Positions 53,127-62,392 of a DNA stretch of 64,000 nucleotides are shown here, piece after piece. A program made the translations under genes and the position numbers. The DNA is from Anabaena minutissima FACHB-250 (GTDB lineage: Bacteria; Cyanobacteriota; Cyanobacteriia; Cyanobacteriales; Nostocaceae). The number at the start of each line of letters is the position of its first letter. Within the stretch, counting starts at the first letter, position 1. The stretch is from the NCBI RefSeq assembly GCF_014697125.1, contig NZ_JACJRG010000015.1, positions 1 through 64,000 on the forward strand. The letters run 5' to 3'. A model generated the notes under the pieces. It saw only the letters and a list, made by a program, of their open reading frames with translations. It did not search any database and had not been told where the DNA came from.

Positions 53127-54071
53127 ATGATCGAGACTAATGTCTCTCGCCACCACGAAACCTTTCTTCAGGTAGTCCAAAGCTATTATCAGCTTACTAA
53201 ACCTAGAATTATCCCATTGCTACTAATTACTACTGCCGGGAGTATGTGGATTGCGGCAAAAGGCGAAGTAGACCCTTTGCTGTTGTTAGTTACTCTGGCT
53301 GGTGGGACTTTAGCAGCAGCGAGCGCGCAGACAATTAACTGCATTTATGACCGGGATATTGATTACGACATGGAACGGACGCGTCATCGTCCCATGCCTT
53401 CCGGGAGAGTACAGCCCCGTGATGCTCTGATTTTTGCGATCGCACTGGCAATACTTTCTTTTACCCTCCTCACAGTATTTGCTAATCTCCTAGCTGCTTC
53501 CCTGGCATTCTCCGGCATTATTTTTTATATTTTGGTCTACACCCATTGGCTAAAGCGTCATAGTACCCAAAATATTGTCATTGGTGGTGCGGCTGGTGCT
53601 ATTCCGGCTTTAGTCGGTTGGGCAGCAGTTACAGGTACTTTAAGCTGGGCTGCATGGCTAATTTTTGCGATCGTCTTTCTGTGGACACCGCCCCATTTCT
53701 GGGCTTTAGCACTGATGATTCGTGATGATTACGCCAAGGTGGGCATTCCCATGCTACCTGTAGTGGAAGGTGCTACAGTCACGGTAAAACAAATTTGGTA
53801 CTACACCCTGATTACAGTCGTAGCGACGATGTTACTAGTTTTTCCTCTACACGCTAGCGGGATCGTTTACGCCGCCTTCGCCGCCGGTTTAGGAGGATTA
53901 TTTATCCGCAAGTCTTGGTGTTTGTTACACAACCCCGAAGACCGCACTACAGCTAGAAATTTGTTTCTCTACTCTATCTCTTACATGATGCTGCTGTGTT
54001 TGGCGATGGTGATAGATAGTCTGCCTATTACCCATCGTGTGGTTAATGCGGTGATCGGTTTAATTGGTTAG
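53127..54071 (+). CDS. ctaB: Protoheme IX farnesyltransferase CtaB (COX10)
   Basis: CtaB converts heme B to heme O, the step before CtaA. The 314-residue membrane enzyme has the aspartate-rich prenyl diphosphate motif INCIYDRDIDYDMERTRHRPMPSG (in part) and eight or nine helices. TPPHFWALALMIRDDY is the second conserved loop. ATG has a good Shine-Dalgarno. Together with ctaA it serves the divergent ctaCDE oxidase. Confidence 0.97.
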   Translation: MIETNVSRHHETFLQVVQSYYQLTKPRIIPLLLITTAGSMWIAAKGEVDPLLLLVTLAGGTLAAASAQTINCIYDRDIDYDMERTRHRPMPSGRVQPRDALIFAIALAILSFTLLTVFANLLAASLAFSGIIFYILVYTHWLKRHSTQNIVIGGAAGAIPALVGWAAVTGTLSWAAWLIFAIVFLWTPPHFWALALMIRDDYAKVGIPMLPVVEGATVTVKQIWYYTLITVVATMLLVFPLHASGIVYAAFAAGLGGLFIRKSWCLLHNPEDRTTARNLFLYSISYMMLLCLAMVIDSLPITHRVVNAVIGLIG

Positions 54072-54261
54072 AGCAATTAGCGATCGCGTTGGTAGATTTC
54101 AGGGCGCGATCGCATTGTTAATGAATCGAAAAAATTACAAATAATCAATAGCCAATAGTATTTTTATGTTCAATTACCAGCTTACACATAACATTAAAAT
54201 ATACTATGGGAATGCGACTTAATTATTGAAATTACCTGCGTAGCTAGGGAACAGGGAACTC

Positions 54262-54411
54262 TTAACAGGGAACAGGAAACCGATTTTCTTCAGCTTCTCC
54301 CGAGCAACTACTGTGGATTGCTTCTTCTACTTCAGCTATTGTGAAGCCGCGTTTTGTCACATAACCCAAAGCATGTCGGGAAAATCTAATTGGCTTGAAG
54401 GATTCAGGCAT
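54262..54411 (-). pseudogene. DUF4258-like toxin remnant
   Basis: The 49-residue frame starts MPESFKPIRFSRHALGYVTK and continues GFTIAEVEEAIHSS, matching the first part of DUF4258 (RelE-like fold) small proteins, which are usually about 80-100 residues. The end runs into a GGAACAG repeat and stops, so the C-terminal catalytic strand is missing. It lies just before the intact Phd/VapC-type pair on the opposite strand. Confidence 0.55.
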
Positions 54412-54445
54412 AGAATAAGGACATAGTTTTCAAAGGTGGTGTATC

Positions 54446-54676
54446 ATGCAAATACCCATTGCAGACGCATCAGAAGAGTTAGTTCGTTTGGTTGAAGCTG
54501 CTTTGCAAGGTGAAGAAATTGTCATCCTCAAAGATAATCAACCTGTAGTCAAGCTGACTTTAGTGGAATCAGTAAAAAAGCGTCGTCCTGCTAAGGCTGG
54601 TAGTGCTAAAGGGCAAGTCTGGATATCTGATGACTTTGACGAACCGCTTGAGGATTTCAAGGAATATATGGAATGA
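54446..54676 (+). CDS. Phd/YefM-type antitoxin
   Basis: The 76-residue protein has the Phd/YefM pattern: IPIADASEELVRLVEAALQGEEIVILKDNQPVVKL, a DNA-binding N-terminal fold, and an acidic, flexible C-terminal tail (DDFDEPLEDFKEYME) that would neutralise the toxin. It overlaps the PIN toxin by four bases (ATGA), the usual type II arrangement, and probably represses the shared promoter together with it. Confidence 0.9.
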   Translation: MQIPIADASEELVRLVEAALQGEEIVILKDNQPVVKLTLVESVKKRRPAKAGSAKGQVWISDDFDEPLEDFKEYME

Positions 54677-55059
54677 GATTTTTGCTCGACACTCATACAT
54701 TTATCTGGTTTGTTATTGATAGTCCACAACTTAGTAATACCGCAAAGGTACTGATTGAAGATGAGTACAATGAGAAATGCTTAAGCTTTGCTAGTGTTTG
54801 GGAAATGGCAATCAAATGTAGCCTTGGAAAATTGAGCTTTAATTTACCAGTTCAAACTTTTGTTGAACAGCAGATACAGCAGAATAGTATTGACTTATTA
54901 AGTATTCAAATGCCTCATCTCGCAATTGTTGCCACCCTACCGTTACATCATCGTGATCCATTCGACCGTTTGTTAATTGCACCGGCTATTACAGAAGAAA
55001 TTCCCATTATCAGTGCTGATGTTGCGTTTGATGCCTACTTAATTAGGCGATTGTGGTAA
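54673..55059 (+). CDS. vapC: PIN-domain toxin (VapC family)
   Basis: This ribonuclease is probably specific for tRNA or rRNA. Acidic active-site residues are visible: D6 (LLDTHTFIW), E44 (SVWEMAIK), D98 (DPFDRLL) and D116 (ISADVAFD). The length (128 residues) is normal, and all four acidic residues are kept, so the toxin is likely active. The antitoxin precedes it with a four-base overlap. Confidence 0.93.
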   Translation: MRFLLDTHTFIWFVIDSPQLSNTAKVLIEDEYNEKCLSFASVWEMAIKCSLGKLSFNLPVQTFVEQQIQQNSIDLLSIQMPHLAIVATLPLHHRDPFDRLLIAPAITEEIPIISADVAFDAYLIRRLW

Positions 55060-55084
55060 GTATTTTGATGATTAGTCAGCTTTG

Positions 55085-55122
55085 GCGATCAGCTACGCTG
55101 GGCGGTTACGCCATCGCGTCCA
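55085..55122. repeat. Short copy of the GCGATGG palindromic repeat
   Basis: GGCGATCAGCTACGCTGGG and CGGTTACGCCATCGC match the core of the element at 11945-12006 with an internal deletion. Confidence 0.65.
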
Positions 55123-55271
55123 CAGTCACAGTTTTAAATGCGATTCTTGTTGACTAATACGGCGAAAAAACTAAATTTTGACAATACACTAGTTGAATCC
55201 GATATGGTGATGCTGAAAATAGTTGATTGTTTGTCAGTCTTATTTACTATTGTGACGCTGTTGTTGCCAAA

Positions 55272-57140
55272 CTAGCTGCGTCGCCAAATTATGATATTTC
55301 CGAGCAAGGTTCCAGTCGCGAGCCAATTGTCATCGCCGATAAAGGCGACGGAACGAACCCCATAAGAATTACTGAGGGTACAGATTTCTTTTCCTGTTTG
55401 TACATCCCACAGTTTGATAGTGTTGTCGCATTTATATCCACCACCAATACTAGCCAACAATTGCCCATCACTGCTGATGGCTATGGACCGAACTATTCCG
55501 GAATGACCAGTGAAGGTGCGAATTTCTCTGCCTGTTGCCACATCCCACAGTTTGATAGTACGGTCATCCATACAACTAGCCAACAATTGCCCATTACTGC
55601 TGATGGCTACGGAATAAAGTCTGTTGAAATGACCAGTGAAGGTGCGAATTTCTCTGCCTGTTGCCACATCCCACAGTTTGATAGTACGGTCATCCATACA
55701 ACTAGCCAACAATTGCCCATCTCTGCTGATGGCTACGGGATAAACTCTGTCGGAATGACCAGTGAAGGTGCGAATTTTTCTGCCTGTTGCCACATCCCAC
55801 AGTCTGATAGTCTTGTGATCACTACAACTAGCCAACAATTGCCCATCACTGCTGATGGCTATGGTTAGGTAAGCACCAACTATGTTGGAAGGATGAGGAC
55901 GAGTGAAGGTGCGGATTGTTCTGCCTGTTGCCACATCCCACAATCTGATAGCGTACCCATCACCACTAGCTAAGAATTGCCCATCATTGCTGAAGGCTAA
56001 GGAACTCATCCCGGAATGACCAGTGAAGGTGCGGATTGTTCTGCCTGTTGCCACATCCCACAGTCTGATACTATCTTCATCACTATAACTAGCCAACAAT
56101 TGCCCATCACTGCTGATGGCTATGGACCGAACTATTCCGGAATGACCAGTGAGGGTGCGGAGAAGTTCACCTGTAGTTGATGAATATAAGTGAATAAGGC
56201 TACCAGCTGCACAGGCTAAGATATCTCCCTTGGGGCTAAGGGCTATCTGTGAAGAAATACCTGGAATGATTTGGGCGCATTCCCAAGATGGTATTGCTGG
56301 CTGTGTTGGTCTTACTATCCCTGCACCTAACAAATCTAACCACTCCTGCACCGACTGGGGGCGGAACTTATAATTTAACGCCATCCCCCGCATAATTGCC
56401 TCATTTACCTTGTCGCCTACACTCGAATTCAACTCTTTTGGTGGTTGTAGGGTAAAATTTTGTAGCCTCACGGGTACTGGCATAGGTAACTGTCCAGTCA
56501 GCAAAGAATACAATGTGGCTGCTAAAGCATAAACATCTATATATTCCCCGCGTTCAGCATCAGGGATATACTGCTCTGGTGGCGCATAACCATCAGTCCG
56601 ACTCTCCGTATGTCGTTGCACTGCACCAGGAATAAATTGTCTAGCCAAGCCAAAGTCAATGAGTACGGCTTTTGGCTTACCTGCACGCATCATAATGTTA
56701 CTGGGTTTTAAATCCCGATGCAGCAAGCCTTTCTCATGAACTAGTATCAAAGCATCGCCAATTTGCCCAATATATTGCAGTGCTTCTGCTTCTGGTAATG
56801 CTCCCTTGAGGGTTATCCGCTTACCTAAATCTTCTCCTTCGATGTATTCCATCGCCATGCAGGGTAAATCACCATCATCAAAAACATTCTCTACTTCTAC
56901 AATGTGGGGATGGCGACATAAGGCAAGGCGTAATGCTTCTTCTTTGAAGTCTTGCTTGAGTTTATACTGATGTGGTTGCCAAAGAGGATCATTGAGGATT
57001 TCTTCACGCAGAGTTTTAATTACCCGCAGTTGACCCTGTTTATTTTTCGCTAGGTAAGTAATGCCAATGCCACCTTTACCCAGATATTGCTCGATTATGT
57101 AGCGATCGCCAAATAACTGCTGCCCTGGATTCCACACCAT
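55272..57140 (-). CDS. Ser/Thr protein kinase with C-terminal WD40 propeller
   Basis: The 622-residue protein has a Hanks-type kinase (about 1-270): glycine loop GKGGIG, K42 in VIKTL, D143 in LLHRDLKPSN and D162 in LIDFGLARQ. Residues about 295-622 carry seven WD40 units of about 40 residues (SIAISSDGQLLASxSDDxTIRLWDVATGR). Such kinases are abundant in Nostoc and act in stress or development signalling; the propeller would bind a partner. Several WD repeats are nearly identical in DNA, implying recent expansion or gene conversion. No membrane helix is seen. Confidence 0.95.
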   Translation of the reverse strand: MVWNPGQQLFGDRYIIEQYLGKGGIGITYLAKNKQGQLRVIKTLREEILNDPLWQPHQYKLKQDFKEEALRLALCRHPHIVEVENVFDDGDLPCMAMEYIEGEDLGKRITLKGALPEAEALQYIGQIGDALILVHEKGLLHRDLKPSNIMMRAGKPKAVLIDFGLARQFIPGAVQRHTESRTDGYAPPEQYIPDAERGEYIDVYALAATLYSLLTGQLPMPVPVRLQNFTLQPPKELNSSVGDKVNEAIMRGMALNYKFRPQSVQEWLDLLGAGIVRPTQPAIPSWECAQIIPGISSQIALSPKGDILACAAGSLIHLYSSTTGELLRTLTGHSGIVRSIAISSDGQLLASYSDEDSIRLWDVATGRTIRTFTGHSGMSSLAFSNDGQFLASGDGYAIRLWDVATGRTIRTFTRPHPSNIVGAYLTIAISSDGQLLASCSDHKTIRLWDVATGRKIRTFTGHSDRVYPVAISRDGQLLASCMDDRTIKLWDVATGREIRTFTGHFNRLYSVAISSNGQLLASCMDDRTIKLWDVATGREIRTFTGHSGIVRSIAISSDGQLLASIGGGYKCDNTIKLWDVQTGKEICTLSNSYGVRSVAFIGDDNWLATGTLLGNIIIWRRS

Positions 57141-57235
57141 AGGTCAAACCGTAGTTTTACTGATATTCTATTGTGGCATAGGCAAAACAGTTATCAGTTA
57201 TCAGCACTCTTGATCCTGATCACTGTGTACTGATT

Positions 57236-58105
57236 TCACCCATATCTAGAAAATAACCAAAGAATTAGGCTAGTTCCTAAAATACAAACAATTCCTGCAA
57301 CTCCCGCTAGAGGTTTGTTGTTCTTCCCAGTCCACCACTCGGAGGTTTTACCTGTATAAGTTACTAGTTCGGCTGTATCTATAGTAGCGATCGCAAATAC
57401 TAAAGCTGAATGTAATCCCCAGGCTATACCTAAGTTATGGCGATCACATATTCTCGCCAACACTAACATCATTCCCAATAACCACAGTCCCGGTAGTTGA
57501 GGGATAGTTTCCTGTTGTTCCCATACTAAGTGTAAGACAGCAAAAATTAGACTAGAAATGGCCGCTGCTATCCAGACAGAATAATCTCGCTCTAACTCCG
57601 TCAATAAAAAACCCCGAAATATTAATTCTTCTATCCCTCCAACCAACAATGCTATTAATAAAATAGATGGCAAGATAGATGTTATTTGCTTGGGGCTTAA
57701 TTTTTTAAAGTCGCACCAACCTAGCCAAAATTGACAGGTATACGAAATAGCTATAGTTAATACTCCTAACCCAAAACCTAGTGCTAAAGAGCCTAGCATG
57801 GCAAAATTAGCAGCAAATCCATAGTCTGAAAAAGAGCTATTAGTTAGCCAAATAATACCCCAAACAATCAGAGGTGCTAATAGATACAATGAGACAATTA
57901 ATGGTAATTTTTGCTCTGGTTGTAGCGGTTTTATGGGTTGCCAATTTAACAGCCTGAGTAATATGACTGCAATTGGTAGCCAACAAACTATCCAAGCAAT
58001 GAAAAATGCCATCACGACAACTATTACTGGTGCATCTTTCATAAATGCCAGTACATTGTTGATGGATGGCTGAAGGAAATTAGTCAAACTAAACAAAAAA
58101 ATCAC
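57236..58105 (-). CDS. CPBP family intramembrane protease
   Basis: The 289-residue membrane protein has about eight helices and the CAAX-protease/bacteriocin-processing motifs: EELIFRGFLL with the glutamate pair, FAVLHLVWE and GLHSALVFA supplying His and other metal residues. Substrates of cyanobacterial members are unknown. It lies between the Ser/Thr kinase and the cyAbrB gene on the same strand. Confidence 0.92.
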   Translation of the reverse strand: MIFLFSLTNFLQPSINNVLAFMKDAPVIVVVMAFFIAWIVCWLPIAVILLRLLNWQPIKPLQPEQKLPLIVSLYLLAPLIVWGIIWLTNSSFSDYGFAANFAMLGSLALGFGLGVLTIAISYTCQFWLGWCDFKKLSPKQITSILPSILLIALLVGGIEELIFRGFLLTELERDYSVWIAAAISSLIFAVLHLVWEQQETIPQLPGLWLLGMMLVLARICDRHNLGIAWGLHSALVFAIATIDTAELVTYTGKTSEWWTGKNNKPLAGVAGIVCILGTSLILWLFSRYG

Positions 58106-58285
58106 GATAAAATTCTTGCAGAGTAAACATCTTGGTGATTAATCAAGACTCTACCAAAATTGGTGACTTCTGCAAGGGGTCTAATCGTATTTTTGGGTTA
58201 GACAAAATTATTTAATTAGGAACACTAGTTTCCTCTGGTTTTAGGGATAAGTTACGGAAACTCACTCCCAGTACCAGAAAATTTT

Positions 58286-58720
58286 TTATTCTTCGTCTTC
58301 CAAATCTTCGTCAGCGTCTTCAATATCTACATCAGGTACAAGCTTCTTATCACTTTCACCCAGTTGAATCAAGTGAATATGTTTATATCCTAGTCGGATT
58401 TCAAATTCATCACCTGGTTTTAAGCCCATTGCTTTGGTGTATGTAGCACCAATCACAATTTGACCATTTTGATGAACACTAACGCGATATGTTGGTTCAC
58501 GACCACGACCATCTTTTGGTGCTTCTGGACTCAGAGGAATTCCTCTAGCCGATAGCAAAGCATCATAAAAATCAGTAAGATTGACGCGGACTTGGTTATT
58601 CTTAGTAACAGTGTAATAACCACACTGCTTGGCTCTTTCTCTTCGTGGTAAATTAGAAAGTTCTTTTACCTTTGCCAGCAGTGATTTTCCAGTTAAAGGC
58701 GCGGTTGCAGTTTCACTCAT
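58286..58720 (-). CDS. calA: cyAbrB-type transcriptional regulator (CalA-like)
   Basis: Cyanobacterial AbrB proteins have the swapped-hairpin DNA-binding domain at the C terminus, here about 75-125 (YRVSVHQNGQIVIGATYTKAMGLKPGDEFEIRLGYKHIHLIQL). The N-terminal part (KSLLAKVKELSNLPRRERAKQCGYY) is family-specific, and the tail is very acidic (DIEDADEDLEDEE). The protein most resembles CalA/cyAbrB1, a broad repressor in Anabaena; the sister gene cyAbrB2 is the alternative. Neighbours ctaC and sdhB fit the alr0946-region gene order of PCC 7120, recalled from memory. Confidence 0.9.
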   Translation of the reverse strand: MSETATAPLTGKSLLAKVKELSNLPRRERAKQCGYYTVTKNNQVRVNLTDFYDALLSARGIPLSPEAPKDGRGREPTYRVSVHQNGQIVIGATYTKAMGLKPGDEFEIRLGYKHIHLIQLGESDKKLVPDVDIEDADEDLEDEE

Positions 58721-60087
58721 TATTCTTAAGTTTTCCTTACTCTCTCCAAACTGATAAATTATGTCGTCCTATTCCAGTATTTGACTTTTTAGCATTTTTA
58801 CAAAGCTACTGGGGACTTCAAGTTAAAGGGTGAATTCCTGCTGATATTGTCCTCAAGTACCTCCATTATGGATGACCACAACAGATGAGAGGTCACGAGT
58901 TCTACAGGTATTAGTTTCGGTGATTTTACGGCATTTTAAACCATTATTCATGATTGGGAAGGCAATCATTTTTTCTTTTGGTCTTACCGTTACAAAGAAG
59001 TTATAGACCAAAGAAATTACAGGTTTTACTTTTGCACTGCCTACCTTTATAGCTTTTGAGTTCTCAGGTTTTACCTACTTTACTCTTGAGCTAAGGACAG
59101 CATCGTATTTAAATATGGTCTTACGGACATACACCCTTTTGTCCTACCTGTCGAGACATGAAATTTCTGTCTCTAGACTACAAAGAAACTAAACAGTGTT
59201 GGCTGTACTTGTACAGCGATTGATCCTGGTTTTGTTGCTTCGTAATTTTATATTAAATACTAGCATGGACTAATAATAGCAAAATAATTGTTTATTTTAA
59301 AATTTAACTTGCAAGTAAACTTATATCTAAATCCCCTAGCTCCTAGAAACAAAAACCAGCAAGGATTTTATTTATGGTTCATGATGAAGAGTGACTATTG
59401 CTGTATGACTTTTATAAAAATTAATCTAAATTCAGATGAGCAGTTTTGATGAGTAAGTTATATCCTTTGGTTATCTTGATTCAGCCCAGACAAAAAGCTG
59501 TGAGTATTACCCTCCTGGTTTATTGTCTTTAGAGAAAAAGGTCTGCTGTTTTATGTACGTCTGTCTATGGGAAGAATAAATTTACTCACCTCTGCTGGAG
59601 ACTTTATGCGACGATCAAATGTTTATTTTCAGCTTTAATGCTTCAATACAGACAAAAGATTTAAAATTTAGTAACTCTTTGAGGTGTTTTATGAATCTTT
59701 ATGCTCTTAGATGTTGACTTCAAGATGTCTCATTAACCTCAAGAGCATTTATTGTATATATTTCGCCAATATAGAGGATAAACCTATATTCATTCCTGGT
59801 AAACCCCCTTGACTGATCCTGCCAAACAGGTAATTAGAATAATACACTACAATTAATTTTTGCATCCGATCTGAGATGGCAAGATAAATCTAGCTGATGG
59901 TCGTTCTACGACTGAAATTATCTTAGTTATCTTTAAACTAGAATCAGTTGCGCTTGCAGGATCAGCCTATTAATGCCAATCTGCAAATTAGGGGCAACAA
60001 TATATGTAGCTCACTTTTTGCAATCACCAGCCTTTACACAAGATTTTTTAGGCTGATGCAGCAATTTTAAGAATTTGGTTGGTAATC
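58721..60087. promoter_or_regulatory. Long AT-rich divergent leader region of calA and sdhB
   Basis: This region of about 1.37 kb has no credible coding frame. It contains an inverted repeat GCTGTAC-tt-GTACAGC at 59202-59217 and another, GAGACA/TGTCTC, at 59153-59173. It is long for a bacterial intergenic gap and probably holds multiple promoters or a small RNA. I found no clear known motif. Confidence 0.5.
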
Positions 60088-61074
60088 ATGGAAGTTAATT
60101 TTAAAATCATTCGGCAACAGCAAAATTCTGCTGCTGTTGTGGAAACTTACCTTTTAGAGACAGAACCTAGTAATACCATTTTGGATTGCCTTAATCGCAT
60201 TAAGTGGGAGCAAGATGGAACTTTAGCATTTCGCAAAAATTGTCGCAATACCATTTGTGGTAGTTGTGCGATGCGAATTAATGGACGTTCAGCTCTAGCT
60301 TGTAAAGAAAATGTGGGTAGTGAACTAGCAAGATTGAAAAATCCAGCCAATAATATTCCAGAAATTACGATCGCACCCTTGGGTAATATGCCAGTGATTA
60401 AGGATTTAGTCGTGGATATGAGTAGTTTCTGGAATAATTTAGAAGCGGTAACGCCCTATGTTAGTACCGCCGCAAGACTTGTACCAGAAAGAGAGTTTTT
60501 GCAAACACCCGAAGAGCGATCGCTTCTAGATCAAACTGGTAACTGTATTATGTGCGGTGCTTGCTACTCGGAATGCAATGCTCGTGAAGTTAATCCTGAT
60601 TTTGTCGGCCCTCACGCCCTCGCCAAAGCCTACCGCATGGTTGCCGATTCCCGCGATAGTGATACAGCCGATCGCCTAGAAAATTACAACGAAGGGACTA
60701 AAGGCGTGTGGGGCTGCACCCGTTGTCTATACTGCGATGCCGTTTGTCCAATGGAAGTCGCCCCCTTAGAGCAAATCACTAAAATTAAACAGGAAATTCT
60801 CACCCATAAACAAGCTAGTGACAGTCGCTCAATTCGCCACCGTAAAGTATTAGTTGATTTAGTCAAAGCAGGTGGCTGGATTGATGAAAGACAATTTGGT
60901 GTACAAGTAGTTGGTAACTACTTTAAAGACCTCAGAGGGTTACTTAGTCTTGCACCGCTAGGATTACGCATGATTGCCAAAGGTAAATTTCCCCTCTCAT
61001 TTGAGCCATCCGAGGGAACAGAACAAGTGCGATCGCTCATTGAAGCTGTGAAACAGGAGGAAGCAGGAAGGTGA
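60088..61074 (+). CDS. sdhB: Succinate dehydrogenase iron-sulfur subunit
   Basis: SdhB passes electrons from the flavin subunit to quinone through [2Fe-2S], [4Fe-4S] and [3Fe-4S] centres. Cysteine motifs are CRNTICGSC plus a later Cys (SALAC), CIMCGACYSEC, and CTRCLYCDAVCP. ATG 60088 gives 328 residues, long compared with many SdhB (about 240-260); the extra length is a C-terminal extension (about 245-328). SdhA is not adjacent. The stop codon falls in the first unit of a GGTGACA array. Confidence 0.95.
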   Translation: MEVNFKIIRQQQNSAAVVETYLLETEPSNTILDCLNRIKWEQDGTLAFRKNCRNTICGSCAMRINGRSALACKENVGSELARLKNPANNIPEITIAPLGNMPVIKDLVVDMSSFWNNLEAVTPYVSTAARLVPEREFLQTPEERSLLDQTGNCIMCGACYSECNAREVNPDFVGPHALAKAYRMVADSRDSDTADRLENYNEGTKGVWGCTRCLYCDAVCPMEVAPLEQITKIKQEILTHKQASDSRSIRHRKVLVDLVKAGGWIDERQFGVQVVGNYFKDLRGLLSLAPLGLRMIAKGKFPLSFEPSEGTEQVRSLIEAVKQEEAGR

Positions 61075-61222
61075 CAGGTGACAGGTGACAGGTGACAGGT
61101 GACAGGTGATAGGTGATAGGGGACTGGGGAGAAAACTAATCATTAATTACTCATTACTCAGCACTCATTACTCAGCACTCACCACTCAGCACTCACCACT
61201 CAGCACTCACCACTCAGCACTC
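61071..61222. repeat. Composite heptamer repeat array after sdhB
   Basis: Seven GTGACAG/GTGATAG units are followed by a block of ACTCAGC and ACTCACC heptamers (about 61145-61215). The first unit supplies the sdhB stop (TGA at 61072-61074). Confidence 0.9.
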
Positions 61223-61224
61223 CC

Positions 61225-61749
61225 TCATCGCGGATCTTGAGGGACGTTTATAGGCTGCCCAAAACGGTCATAGACTGAAATATCCCATTGCCCGTTATTG
61301 CTAAACTCAAAAGCAATCCTACTGCCATCAGCACTAATTGTAGGGTTGCGAACTTCTGCTTGTAGGTTGCCAGTTAAATTGCGTGCTTGCCGTGTTTCCC
61401 GATCATAGAGAAAAATAGCCGATCGCCCCTGACGGCTAGCAGCAAACACAATATAACGAGCATCTTCGGAAACACTGGGATGAGAGGCGATCGTATCTAA
61501 GGCATTTAAACCCGGTAATTCGATTAAATTACGCGCCAGGGTATCAAATAAATAAACGTCTTGGCTACCCCGGCGATCGCTAGTAAACACAATATATCTA
61601 CCCGAAGTTTGCGGATTGAGTTCCGAAGCAAGACTATTAAGACTCCTCCCCCCCGGATCAAAAGGATAACTCACCAATCGAGGATAGCCAAAACAGCCAG
61701 TTAATAACCCTGCACAAGCATATATAGGAATAAAAATACGTTTATTCAT
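61225..61749 (-). CDS. TolB-like beta-propeller lipoprotein (second of pair)
   Basis: The 174-residue protein begins with a lipoprotein signal ending LLTGC (lipobox) and has three or four TolB/PD40-type repeats (RYIVFTSDRRGSQDVYLFD, RYIVFAASRQGRSAIFLYD, RIAFEFSNNGQWDISVYDR). Such proteins sit in the outer or inner membrane as a partial propeller. It is a paralogue of the next gene, 28 bases away, so the two may assemble together. No tol operon is present here. Confidence 0.85.
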   Translation of the reverse strand: MNKRIFIPIYACAGLLTGCFGYPRLVSYPFDPGGRSLNSLASELNPQTSGRYIVFTSDRRGSQDVYLFDTLARNLIELPGLNALDTIASHPSVSEDARYIVFAASRQGRSAIFLYDRETRQARNLTGNLQAEVRNPTISADGSRIAFEFSNNGQWDISVYDRFGQPINVPQDPR

Positions 61750-61777
61750 TACTCACCTGTCATCTGTCACCTGTCAC

Positions 61778-62338
61778 CTACTCCGGCGGATTCACAGTCG
61801 CACCATTGGGAATATCTAACTCAATATTCGGACCCCTATCGAGAACTTCAATATCCCACTGACCACGGGCGGCGGTTTCAAAAACTATATAACGTCCATC
61901 GGGACTGATAGCAGGATTTCTGACCCAACCGCGATAAGTTGGGGTGGCAATTTGTGATTGTTGTGTGGCGCGATCGTACAGTGCTACCACTGGTCTACCT
62001 TGGTCACTGGTCAGGTAAGCAATATAGCGTCCAGTGTAGCTGAGACTGGGACTTTCGATAATTGTTTCGCGTCGATTTAAGCCTGGTGTACTAATAAAAC
62101 TTTGCTGTTGCAAATCATACACAAGTAACTGGTGAGTATTATTACGATGAGAAATCAACGCCAAAAAGCGACCATTACCACTTAAAGCTGGTTGTTCTTC
62201 TGTGTAGCGACTATTAAGAGAAGTAGGGCCAAGAGGAATATCACCAGAGCCACAAGAGCCTAGCAAAGCGGTCAAACCAAAAACTAAGCTCCAATAAATT
62301 GGTTTTTGCAGCCAAAACTCAGAAGTAAATTTTTTCAC
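61778..62338 (-). CDS. TolB-like beta-propeller lipoprotein (first of pair)
   Basis: The 186-residue paralogue has a signal and lipobox ending LLGSC, followed by four repeats (RFLALISHRNNTHQLLVYD, RYIAYLTSDQGRPVVALYD, RYIVFETAARGQWDIEVLDR). It is cotranscribed with the second copy and downstream of ycf66. Function is unknown; TolB proteins interact with Pal and colicins in other bacteria. Confidence 0.85.
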   Translation of the reverse strand: MKKFTSEFWLQKPIYWSLVFGLTALLGSCGSGDIPLGPTSLNSRYTEEQPALSGNGRFLALISHRNNTHQLLVYDLQQQSFISTPGLNRRETIIESPSLSYTGRYIAYLTSDQGRPVVALYDRATQQSQIATPTYRGWVRNPAISPDGRYIVFETAARGQWDIEVLDRGPNIELDIPNGATVNPPE

Positions 62339-62392
62339 CTCAGATATCTACTGTTTTCCGTCGCCTATAAGCTTACATCTATCCCGACCGCT

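Noticed and set aside
55227..55868. A repetitive 213-residue plus-strand frame
   Set aside because: It is the antisense shadow of the WD40 repeats in the Ser/Thr kinase gene.
59202..59217. Possible LexA box (GTAC half-sites)
   Set aside because: The spacing between half-sites is two bases, shorter than the Anabaena LexA pattern as I know it.
61071..61222. Possible CRISPR array
   Set aside because: Units are 7 bases without spacers, so it is a tandem heptamer repeat.
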